Positions 1-7,188 of a DNA stretch of 55,932 bases are shown here, one piece after another. Position numbers and translations under genes: made by a program. The DNA is from Massilia sp. ZL223 (lineage in GTDB: Bacteria; Pseudomonadota; Gammaproteobacteria; Burkholderiales; Burkholderiaceae_D), in NCBI RefSeq assembly GCF_018119395.1, contig NZ_JAGPWD010000036.1:1-55932 (forward strand). The letters run 5' to 3'. Below the pieces are notes generated by a model that did not search any database, was not told the origin of the DNA, and saw only the letters and a program-made list of their open reading frames with translations. Every line of letters begins with the position of its first letter. Position 1 is the first letter of the stretch.

Positions 1-75
1 GGCCCCGCCCCCCCCCGGCGGCGCCCCCCCCCCCCCCGGCCCCGGCCGCCCCCCCCCCCGGGGGGCGGCGCCGCC
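1..75. other. C/G homopolymer-rich sequence at the window edge
   Basis: This stretch is almost only C and G, in long C runs. It contrasts with the ordinary coding sequence that begins by about position 77. The opposite end of the window is similar. I read it as a low-quality assembly edge rather than biology; no gene or repeat function can be supported here. Confidence 0.6.
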
Positions 76-697
76 GGTACTGCATGTCCCTGGAAAAGGC
101 CGGGTGCTGGTATTCGCCTGGGCCACGGAAGACAGCGGTGTGCCGCCGGAATGGCGCGCTGGTCCGGGCCGGCCTGGCGTCAATTTCCTGCCCGGGCTGT
201 CGGCATGCCAGCTCGAGACCGTCGCACACCGGGTGCGCGCGGCAAAGCAGGCTGGCGACCTGGTCGTGGTATCCCTCCATTGGGGTGGCAACTGGGGCTT
301 CGACATACCGGCGCAACAGCAGGCATTCGCGCACGGCCTCATCGAAGCGGCAGCGGTCGACGTGGTGCACGGCCATTCCTCGCATCATGTGAAAGGCATC
401 GAGGTCTACCGCGGCAAACCCATACTTTACGGCTGCGGCGATTTCCTCAACGATTACGAAGGGATCACCGGTTATGAACAATTCCGCAGCGACCTGGCGC
501 TGATGTATTTTCCGACCTTTCACGCCGGCAGGCTCGTCCGCCTTGTCATGACGCCCGCCCAAATCCGCCACCTGCAGGTGAACTCCGCGCCCGCATCGGA
601 TGTCTGGTGGCTGATGACGGCGCTGAACCGCGAAGGACGCCAGTTCGGCACGCGCGTGACCGAGCCGGCCGAGCACGATCTGCTCCTACATTGGTGA
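74..697 (+). CDS. CapA-family metallophosphatase-like protein, 5'-truncated
   Basis: This is the C-terminal part of a CapA / poly-gamma-glutamate-synthesis-type protein, a calcineurin-like phosphoesterase-fold family. Recognisable blocks are SLHWGGNWG, the histidine-rich VHGHSSHHVKGIE segment and YGCGDFLNDYEG, which form the C-terminal metal-site region. The reading frame stays open and family-like upstream of the GTG at 104 (it reads ...LHVPGKGRVLVFAW), so the true start lies to the left. About 200 residues of a family usually near 350-400 are present. The physiological substrate is unknown; the gene is probably unrelated to the catabolic locus that follows. Confidence 0.8.
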   Translation, partial: PVLHVPGKGRVLVFAWATEDSGVPPEWRAGPGRPGVNFLPGLSACQLETVAHRVRAAKQAGDLVVVSLHWGGNWGFDIPAQQQAFAHGLIEAAAVDVVHGHSSHHVKGIEVYRGKPILYGCGDFLNDYEGITGYEQFRSDLALMYFPTFHAGRLVRLVMTPAQIRHLQVNSAPASDVWWLMTALNREGRQFGTRVTEPAEHDLLLHW

Positions 698-755
698 GCA
701 GGTCCTTGGTGACCTGATGGGCCGCTGGACCAGGAGCAGGATTGCGCGCAGCTGC

Positions 756-1673
756 CTAGCTTTCCGGCTGGCCGCCGGCGAGCGGCCATGTCGATTCAAT
801 CAGCTCATACAGCTTACGCGCCGATGGAGAAAGCTCCCGGCCGTGACGGCGAATCAAGCCCACATTGCGGTCGATCGTGGGCTCGACCAGGGCCACCTGC
901 GCCAGGGTCGCATGCTCGCCCTGGGGCATCGACAAGCGCGGTACGACCGCAATGCCGAGTCCCGCCTCCACCAGTCCAAGCAGCGTCGAGACGTGTTTCG
1001 CCTCGAAACACCAGCTTGGACGCACGTTCGAGTTGGCAAGCGCGAGGTCGACAAGCAGCCGGTTCCCGCTGCTTTTGTCGACTGTCATGAAGTCGTACTG
1101 CGCGAGTTCCGCCCATGTCACTTGCTGCCGTCCAGCCAGCGGATGCGCGCGATGACAGGCCACGACGAATGGTTCCTTAAGGATCACCTGGAAGGCAATC
1201 TCCGGTTCCTGCGTACCGACGATATTGATCCCGAAGTCGGCCTCCCCCCGCGCCACGCTTTCCAGTACACCATTGGCGCTGTCGTCCACGATGCGAACCC
1301 GAATACGCGGATACTGCTCATGGAAGGTTTGCAGCACCTTTGGCAGGAAGTAATACACGGCCGACGGTATACAGGCGATCACCACTTCGCCCAGTTGCGA
1401 CGCCGCGATTGCCTGCATGCTCAGCAGCGAATTTTCGAGATCGTCGAGCAGGCTGCGCGCCTTGTGCGAAAAATCCCGTCCGACGGCGGTCAGGTTCACG
1501 GTACGGGTCGTGCGTTCGAACAAGCGCACGCCGAGCGCCGCCTCGAGTTTTTCGATCCTGCGGCTGAGTGCCGGCTGCGATAAATGGATGGATTCGGCGG
1601 CGGCCCGGAAGCTGTTCAGTTCCGCCACCGCGACGAACGCACGTAAATCGGCCAGGTCGAAATTCATGTTCAT
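756..1673 (-). CDS. LysR-type transcriptional regulator of the adjacent catabolic locus
   Basis: A 305-residue LTTR. The N-terminal winged helix-turn-helix (about residues 6-65) contains FRAAAESIHLSQPALSRRIEKLEAALGVRLFERT in family register. The periplasmic-binding-protein-like effector domain covers about 93-295. It is transcribed divergently from the hydratase gene, and only 94 bp separate the two starts. A palindrome of the LTTR type lies in this gap and recurs before the distant Bug receptor gene, so this protein is the obvious candidate for controlling both units and probably itself. The effector is unknown; an unsaturated di- or tricarboxylate or its CoA-linked intermediate is my inference from the neighbours. 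Confidence 0.92.
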   Translation of the reverse strand: MNMNFDLADLRAFVAVAELNSFRAAAESIHLSQPALSRRIEKLEAALGVRLFERTTRTVNLTAVGRDFSHKARSLLDDLENSLLSMQAIAASQLGEVVIACIPSAVYYFLPKVLQTFHEQYPRIRVRIVDDSANGVLESVARGEADFGINIVGTQEPEIAFQVILKEPFVVACHRAHPLAGRQQVTWAELAQYDFMTVDKSSGNRLLVDLALANSNVRPSWCFEAKHVSTLLGLVEAGLGIAVVPRLSMPQGEHATLAQVALVEPTIDRNVGLIRRHGRELSPSARKLYELIESTWPLAGGQPES

Positions 1674-1675
1674 GA

Positions 1676-1714
1676 CGCATCAATCCCAAGAAAATTTGCA
1701 ATATACAAATCAAT
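1676..1714 (+). promoter_or_regulatory. LysR-type operator, copy 1
   Basis: A 39-bp block that recurs at 9296-9334 with only two mismatches. Its core ATTTGCAATATACAAAT (1694-1710) is an interrupted palindrome, ATTTG-N7-CAAAT, and contains the LTTR T-N11-A pattern (TTG-N7-CAA). It lies 21 bp upstream of the LysR start on one side and 58 bp before the hydratase ATG on the other. A TATAGG sequence near 1730 could be the -10 of the rightward promoter. Similarity to the second copy continues in register to about 1732. Confidence 0.75.
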
Positions 1715-1767
1715 ACCCTAGCGCGAAACTATAGGTATTGCAAGAACGGAATAGCGGGGAGACGACG

Positions 1768-2631
1768 ATGAACCTGAAAGAGTGGATCGGCAGGAGCGAG
1801 ACCGTGACCGATACCTTGACCGCCACGCCTTACGCGGCGCTGTCCGCGACCCTGGACCGGCCCGCCGAGCGGCCGCTGCCGGGCACTGCCCTGCCGCCCC
1901 TATGGCACTGGCTGTATTTCCTTCCCCTGTATCGCCAGTCCGAGGTCGGCGCGGATGGGCACGCCAAGCGCGGGAGCTTCCTGCCGCCGGTGGCGCTGCC
2001 GCGCCGCATGTGGGCGGGAAGCCAGTTCAGCTTCCATGCGCCGCTGCACATCGGCGAAGAAGTCGTCCGGACCTCGACCATCGACAACGTGACCGAAAAG
2101 GAAGGCCGTACCGGGAAGCTGGTGTTCGTCAAGGTCAAGCACGAAGTGCGCCGCCGGAGCGACACCGACGCGGCACTGACCGAATTCCACGACATCGTCT
2201 ACCGCGACCTGGCGCAGCCGGATGCGGCAGAGCCGGCGCCCACGGCCGCCCCCGCCGAGGCCCAGTGGGAGCGCCTGGTGGTCCCCGACGACGTCCTCCT
2301 GTTCCGCTACTCCGCCCTGACCTTCAACGGCCACCGTATCCACTACGACCGCCGCTACGTGACCGAAGTCGAAGGCTATCCGGGCCTGATCGTGCACGGC
2401 CCCCTGGTGGCCACCCTGCTGCTCGACCTGCTGCGCGAGCACCTCCCCGACGCGGTCGTGGCCAGCTTCGCGTTCCGCGCGCTGCGGCCGGTGTTCGACA
2501 TCCACCACTTCTACGTCTGCGGGCGCCGGCTGGCCGACGGCGGCATCCACCTGTGGGCCCGCGATCACCAGGGCTGGCTGACGATGGATGCCCGCGCCAC
2601 CTTGCGGTCCCCGGCCGGGAGCGCGCGATGA
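1768..2631 (+). CDS. MaoC/HTD2-like acyl-CoA hydratase
   Basis: A 287-residue double hot-dog hydratase/dehydratase. The N-terminal half is FAS1-like; the C-terminal half carries the hydratase signature FNGHRIHYDRRY (about 187-198) followed by HGPLVATLLLDLL. The family includes mesaconyl-C4-CoA and itaconyl-CoA hydratases, which form citramalyl-CoA. A CoA-transferase and a CitE-like lyase in the same operon fit that reaction. The ATG at 1768 is preferred over the TTG at 1738 because a GGGGAG ribosome site precedes it. The 3' end overlaps the next gene by 4 bp. The exact substrate is inference; the family assignment is strong. Confidence 0.8.
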   Translation: MNLKEWIGRSETVTDTLTATPYAALSATLDRPAERPLPGTALPPLWHWLYFLPLYRQSEVGADGHAKRGSFLPPVALPRRMWAGSQFSFHAPLHIGEEVVRTSTIDNVTEKEGRTGKLVFVKVKHEVRRRSDTDAALTEFHDIVYRDLAQPDAAEPAPTAAPAEAQWERLVVPDDVLLFRYSALTFNGHRIHYDRRYVTEVEGYPGLIVHGPLVATLLLDLLREHLPDAVVASFAFRALRPVFDIHHFYVCGRRLADGGIHLWARDHQGWLTMDARATLRSPAGSAR

Positions 2632-3809
2632 GACCGCTCGAGGGCATCACCGTCGTCACGCTCGAACATGCGATCGCCGCCCCGTTCGCGACGCGCCAGC
2701 TGGCCGATCTCGGCGCACGCGTGATCAAGATCGAACGTCCCGGCGTGGGCGACTTCGCCCGCGGCTACGACGAACGGGTGCGCGGCATGGCCTCGCACTT
2801 CGTCTGGACCAACCGCTCCAAGGAAAGCCTGACCCTCGATGTCAAGCATCCGGAGGCGCAGCTCATCCTGCAAAGGCTGATCATGGAACAGGCCGACATC
2901 GTGGTGCAGAACCTGGCGCCGGGCGCCGCAGCCCGCCTGGGCCTGTCGTATGCCGCGCTGTCCGAGGCCAAGCCCGGACTGATCGTATGCGACATCTCCG
3001 GTTACGGCAGCGACGGTCCCTACCGCGACAAGAAGGCCTACGACCTGCTGATCCAGAGCGAGGCCGGATTCGTCTCGGTGACCGGCAGTCCCGACGAACC
3101 GGCCAAGGCGGGACCGTCCATCGCGGACATCTCGGCCGGGATGTATGCGTACACGAATATCCTGGCCGCCCTGCTGCAGCGCGGGAGAACCGGGCGCGGC
3201 CAGCACATCGACATCTCGATGCTCGAGTCGCTCGTCGAATGGACCAGCTATCCGCTCTACTACGCCTTCGACGGCGCCGCGCCGCCGCCGCGCACCGGCG
3301 CCAGCCACGCGACGATCTATCCGTACGGCCCCTTCCCGGCAGGCGACGGCAAGACGGTCATGCTGGGCCTGCAGAACGAGCGCGAATGGGCGCTCTTCTG
3401 CAGCAAGGTCTTGCTGAAGCCGGAACTGGCCGCCGATCCACGCTTTGCCAGCAATTCGAAACGCAGCGCCGCCCGCGCGGAGTTGCGTGCGCTGATCGTC
3501 GCCGCCTTCGCGCCGCTGACGGCGGCCGAGGTGGTCGCCCGCCTGGACGAGGCGCAGATCGCCAACGCCAACGTCAACACGATGAGCGAGGTGTGGACCC
3601 ATCCGCAGCTGGCCGCGCGCGGCCGCTGGGCCGAAGTCGCGTCGCCGGTCGGCAACATTCCGGCCCTGCTGCCTCCCGGTTCCTGGGAACAGCAGAAGCC
3701 GCGCATGGATGCCGTGCCGGCGCTGGGGCAGCACACCGATGCGATCCTGGCCGAACTCGGCTACGGCGCGCCGCGGATCGCGCAGCTGCGCACGGAGCAG
3801 GCAATATGA
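2628..3809 (+). CDS. Class III (CaiB/BaiF) CoA-transferase
   Basis: A 393-residue type III CoA-transferase, normal family length. The start reads MRPLEGITVV, followed by the family-typical GARVIKIERPGVGD. The catalytic aspartate is predicted at Asp167 in PSIADISAGM, aligned with Asp169 of formyl-CoA transferase, where it carries a mixed anhydride/CoA intermediate. It would move CoA from a donor such as succinyl-CoA onto a carboxylic acid. It shares ATGA overlaps with the genes on both sides, so it is translationally coupled to the hydratase and lyase. I infer an unsaturated C5-C6 dicarboxylate (itaconate, mesaconate or citramalate class) as acceptor. Confidence 0.9.
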   Translation: MRPLEGITVVTLEHAIAAPFATRQLADLGARVIKIERPGVGDFARGYDERVRGMASHFVWTNRSKESLTLDVKHPEAQLILQRLIMEQADIVVQNLAPGAAARLGLSYAALSEAKPGLIVCDISGYGSDGPYRDKKAYDLLIQSEAGFVSVTGSPDEPAKAGPSIADISAGMYAYTNILAALLQRGRTGRGQHIDISMLESLVEWTSYPLYYAFDGAAPPPRTGASHATIYPYGPFPAGDGKTVMLGLQNEREWALFCSKVLLKPELAADPRFASNSKRSAARAELRALIVAAFAPLTAAEVVARLDEAQIANANVNTMSEVWTHPQLAARGRWAEVASPVGNIPALLPPGSWEQQKPRMDAVPALGQHTDAILAELGYGAPRIAQLRTEQAI

Positions 3810-4654
3810 ACCCGGACGCCCCGCACAGCGCGCGCAGCTATCTCTTCGTTCCGGGCAACCGCCCCGACCGCTTCGCGAAAGCCTTCGATGCCGGCGCCGA
3901 CGCCGTCATCATCGACCTCGAGGACGCGGTCGCCCCGGACCAGAAGGACGCGGCCCGCGCGGCCCTCGCCGCCTGGTGCGCCGTGGCGCGCGGAAACCGA
4001 GCGCAGCTGGTGGTGCGCATCAATGACGATGCCAGCCCATGGTTCGAGGCCGACCTGGCATTGGTGCGCACCCTCGATTCCTGCGCGGTCATGCTGCCCA
4101 AGGCCGAATCGCGCCGGCAGCTCGAGCGCCTGTCCGCCGCCCTGGTTCCAGGCACGGGCGTGATCGCGCTGATCGAAACCGCCAGCGGGCTGCACGCGGT
4201 GGACACCGTCGCCGCGGCGCCGGCCGTGGAACGGCTGGCCTTCGGCACCCTCGACTATGCCCTCGACCTCGGCCTGACGGACGATCCGCGCGGCCTGCTG
4301 TATCCGGCCAGCCGCATCGCCCTGGCTTCGCGGGTCGCCGGGCTGGCGCCGCCGGTGGCCGGCATCACGGCCGCACTCGACGACGACGCCGCGCTGCGCA
4401 GCGACTTCGACCTGGCGCGCGCATGCGGCTTCGGCGCCAAGATGTGCATCCATCCGCGCCAGGTCGCCACCGTCCACGCGATGCTGGCGCCCACCGAGGC
4501 GCAGCGCGAATGGGCGGCGCGGGTGCTGGCGGCGGCGCAGTCCGCCTCCGGCGCCGTCCAGGTCGACGGAAAAATGGTCGACCAGCCGGTCCTGCTCAGG
4601 GCCCGCGCCATTCTGAACCAGCCGCCGGCATCCCCGGCCCATCCCGCTTGCTAG
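3806..4654 (+). CDS. HpcH/HpaI (CitE-like) CoA-ester lyase
   Basis: A 282-residue TIM-barrel lyase of the citrate lyase beta / malyl-CoA / citramalyl-CoA lyase family. It starts with RSYLFVPGNRPDRFAKA, has the metal-site context DAVIIDLEDAVAP (about 36-48), ALIETASGL (about 120) and the C-terminal GAKMCIHPRQV. Members cleave beta-hydroxyacyl-CoAs such as (S)-citramalyl-CoA to acetyl-CoA and pyruvate. After a CoA-transferase and a hydratase it is the expected third step. It overlaps the transferase by 4 bp; 19 bp separate it from the next lyase. Citramalyl-CoA as substrate is inferred from context. Confidence 0.88.
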   Translation: MNPDAPHSARSYLFVPGNRPDRFAKAFDAGADAVIIDLEDAVAPDQKDAARAALAAWCAVARGNRAQLVVRINDDASPWFEADLALVRTLDSCAVMLPKAESRRQLERLSAALVPGTGVIALIETASGLHAVDTVAAAPAVERLAFGTLDYALDLGLTDDPRGLLYPASRIALASRVAGLAPPVAGITAALDDDAALRSDFDLARACGFGAKMCIHPRQVATVHAMLAPTEAQREWAARVLAAAQSASGAVQVDGKMVDQPVLLRARAILNQPPASPAHPAC

Positions 4655-4673
4655 ACGAATCCAGGAGACTCCC

Positions 4674-6038
4674 ATGCCCGCTACCATCATCGACTCGGCC
4701 ATTTTCGGCAACATCTTCAGCACCGCAGCGATGCGCCAGATCTGGTCGGACGAGAACCGCACCCGTAAATACCTGGACATCGAAGCCGCGCTGGCCCGGG
4801 TCCAGGGCCGCCTGGGCATCATCCCGGCGGAAGCCGCCGAGGAGATCGTGCGCAACTGCGTACTCGAGAAAATCGATATGGCAAAACTTGCCGAGCAAAC
4901 CCAGCGCATCGGCTATCCCGTCCTGGGCGTCGTATCGCAAATCAACGCGCTGTGCCGCGACAAGCTGGGTGAATACTGCCACTGGGGCGCCACGACCCAG
5001 GACATCACCGACACCGCCACCGTGCTGCAGATCCGCGAGGCGCTCGATCTGGTGGACAGCGAACTGGCCGCCATCTCGGCCGCGATGGCCGACCTGGCCG
5101 CGCGCCATCGCGATACCCCGATGATCGGGCGCAGCAACCTTCAGCAGGCGGTGCCGATCACCTTCGGCTACAAGATGGCCGGCCTGCTGAGCGCCATCGA
5201 GCGCCATCGCGAGCGCCTGGCGCAGCTGCGCCCACGGGTGCTGGTGGGGGAATTCGCCGGCGCTTCCGGCACCCTCGCCTCCCTGGCCGAAGGCGGACTC
5301 GACATCCAGGCAGGATTGATGCGGGAGCTCGGCCTGGGCCAGCCCGACATCGCCTGGCACACGATCCGCGACAACATCGCCGAGGTGGGCTGCTTCCTCG
5401 GCCTGGTCAGCGCCACCCTGGGCAAGCTGTCGATGGATGTCAAGCTGATGATGCAGACCGAAGTCGGCGAGGTCTACGAACCGTTCGCACACGGCCGCGG
5501 CTCGAGCAGCACGATGCCGCAGAAGCGCAATCCGATCTCGTCCTGCTATATCCACGCCTGCATCAGCGTGGTACGCCAGCATGCCGCCGCCCTGCTCGAC
5601 GCCAATGTGGCGGATCACGAACGTTCGACCGGTCCATGGGAAATCGAATGGATCGTCCTGCCGGAAATCTTCTGTCTCACGGCGGGCGCGCTGGCCCAGT
5701 CGCGCTTCGTGCTGGAAGGACTGGAGGTGGATCCGGCCCGGATGCGCGCCAATCTCGACCTCACCAATGGCCTGGTGGTGTCCGAGGCCGTCATGATGGG
5801 GCTCGGCCCCTACATCGGCCGCGAATACGCCCACGATCTCGTGTACGACATCTGCCGCATCGCGATCAGGGAGAACCGCCCGCTGCTCGACCTGCTGGCC
5901 GAGAACGCGGAAATCTCCCGGCACCTGGACCGGACCGCACTGGCCTCCTTGTGCGATCCGGCCAACTACCTCGGCCTGTCGGGGGAAATGGTGGACCGGG
6001 TCCTGCGCAGCCGCGCCGGACGCGCCGACCCGCAATAA
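4674..6038 (+). CDS. Fumarase/adenylosuccinate-lyase superfamily lyase (PcaB-like)
   Basis: A 454-residue member of the superfamily that includes adenylosuccinate lyase and 3-carboxy-cis,cis-muconate cycloisomerase. The flexible-loop signature GSSSTMPQKRNPIS (about 278-291) contains the catalytic serine, and HWGATTQDITDT (about 103-114) is the other active-site segment. The enzymes perform beta-elimination or cycloisomerisation, usually on C4 dicarboxylates. It is not purB: context is catabolic and the sequence has the PcaB look. It may release a fumarate-like acid from a conjugate or open a lactone before the CoA steps. An AGGAG site precedes the ATG. Reaction unknown. Confidence 0.85.
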   Translation: MPATIIDSAIFGNIFSTAAMRQIWSDENRTRKYLDIEAALARVQGRLGIIPAEAAEEIVRNCVLEKIDMAKLAEQTQRIGYPVLGVVSQINALCRDKLGEYCHWGATTQDITDTATVLQIREALDLVDSELAAISAAMADLAARHRDTPMIGRSNLQQAVPITFGYKMAGLLSAIERHRERLAQLRPRVLVGEFAGASGTLASLAEGGLDIQAGLMRELGLGQPDIAWHTIRDNIAEVGCFLGLVSATLGKLSMDVKLMMQTEVGEVYEPFAHGRGSSSTMPQKRNPISSCYIHACISVVRQHAAALLDANVADHERSTGPWEIEWIVLPEIFCLTAGALAQSRFVLEGLEVDPARMRANLDLTNGLVVSEAVMMGLGPYIGREYAHDLVYDICRIAIRENRPLLDLLAENAEISRHLDRTALASLCDPANYLGLSGEMVDRVLRSRAGRADPQ

Positions 6039-6178
6039 GCGGGCTTGCGGCCCTGGGGTGCCAAAGCGCCCGGGGCACGCACCCAGCCATGGTTTTTCGC
6101 TGTGCGACGTACGCAAGGACCCGACACGTCCGTACGCCGTGCGGCGCTGCATATCCAAAACACCGAAAGGAGACATCC

Positions 6179-7174
6179 ATGAACATATCCAAACTCGGGC
6201 TGGCATTGCTGGCCTTGTTCTCGACAGGCGCGATGGCCCAGACCAATGTCAGCATCTACGGTATCGTCGACGCCGGCCTGGTGCGCGAAAGCGGCGGCGA
6301 GGCGGGTCCTGTCACCAACATCAGCAGCGGTGTCGCGTCGGGCTCGCGCCTCGGTTTCAAAGGCAAGGAAGACCTGGGCGGCGGCCTGGCGGCGGTATTC
6401 CAGCTCGAAAGCGGCTTCAATATCGATACCGGCGCATCCGGCCAGGGCGGCGCGCTGTTCGGGCGCCAGGCCTTCGTGGGCCTGAGCGGCAAGTTCGGCG
6501 CCGTCACGCTCGGGCGCCAGTACACGCCGTACTACAAGACCCTGCGCGATATCGGCGACCCGTTCGGCGCGGTCAGCCTGGCCGGGCGTTCGGGGAACCT
6601 GTTCGTCACCAATACCCGCGCCAACAACATGGTCGAGTACGTGAGCCCGGCATTTGCCGGGGTCCGGGTCGATCTTGCCTACGCGGCCGGCGAAGTGGCC
6701 GGCGACAGCAGCAGGAGCCGCCAGATGGGGGGCTCGGTCGGCTACGCCGGCGGTCCCTTGACCATCCAGCTGGCCCACCACCGCGTCAACAACGCCACCG
6801 CGACCGATACCACGCGAAATACGCTGCTATCCGGGAATTACAAGTTCAAGCCGGTGACCGTCTACGCCTCGTATGCGGTCAACAAGGGGCCGGGCCCGGC
6901 GGACAGCAAGGACATGCTGGCAGGCGTGGCGGTGCCCTTCGGCGCCAACAAGCTGCTGTTCTCCCACGTCCGCCACGACGACAAGACGGCCGCCGGCAGG
7001 GATGCGTCCCAGTGGGGTATCGCCTACCACGTGTACCTGTCGAAGCGGACCGACCTCTATGCCGCATACGCGGTGATCAACAACCGCAACGGCGCCGCGT
7101 TCAAGGTCGGCAACGCCACCGACAGCGGCAGCGGCGACAAGGCCTTCAATCTCGGCGTGCGCCACAACTTCTGA
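6179..7174 (+). CDS. General porin (Gram-negative trimeric porin family)
   Basis: A 331-residue outer-membrane porin of the betaproteobacterial 16-strand type. The signal peptide MNISKLGLALLALFSTGAMA is followed by QTNVSIYGIVDAGLVRESGG, the standard first strand, and the protein ends in NLGVRHNF with the C-terminal phenylalanine needed for BAM recognition. The motif LGRQYTPYYKTL lies in the early barrel. An AAGGAGA ribosome site fixes the start at 6179. It sits inside the catabolic locus, so it probably provides outer-membrane passage for the acid taken up by the Tct system. It is 140 bp from the preceding lyase and 14 bp before the fusion gene. Confidence 0.93.
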   Translation: MNISKLGLALLALFSTGAMAQTNVSIYGIVDAGLVRESGGEAGPVTNISSGVASGSRLGFKGKEDLGGGLAAVFQLESGFNIDTGASGQGGALFGRQAFVGLSGKFGAVTLGRQYTPYYKTLRDIGDPFGAVSLAGRSGNLFVTNTRANNMVEYVSPAFAGVRVDLAYAAGEVAGDSSRSRQMGGSVGYAGGPLTIQLAHHRVNNATATDTTRNTLLSGNYKFKPVTVYASYAVNKGPGPADSKDMLAGVAVPFGANKLLFSHVRHDDKTAAGRDASQWGIAYHVYLSKRTDLYAAYAVINNRNGAAFKVGNATDSGSGDKAFNLGVRHNF

Positions 7175-7188
7175 CGGCAGTCATCATC

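Noticed and set aside
717..1583. Long plus-strand frame opposite the LysR gene
   Set aside because: It is the antisense of a well-conserved LTTR; composition is shadow-like and no family features are visible.
5966..6781. Minus-strand frame across the lyase-porin junction
   Set aside because: It spans the ends of two solid genes on the other strand and reads as His/Arg/Gly-rich shadow sequence.
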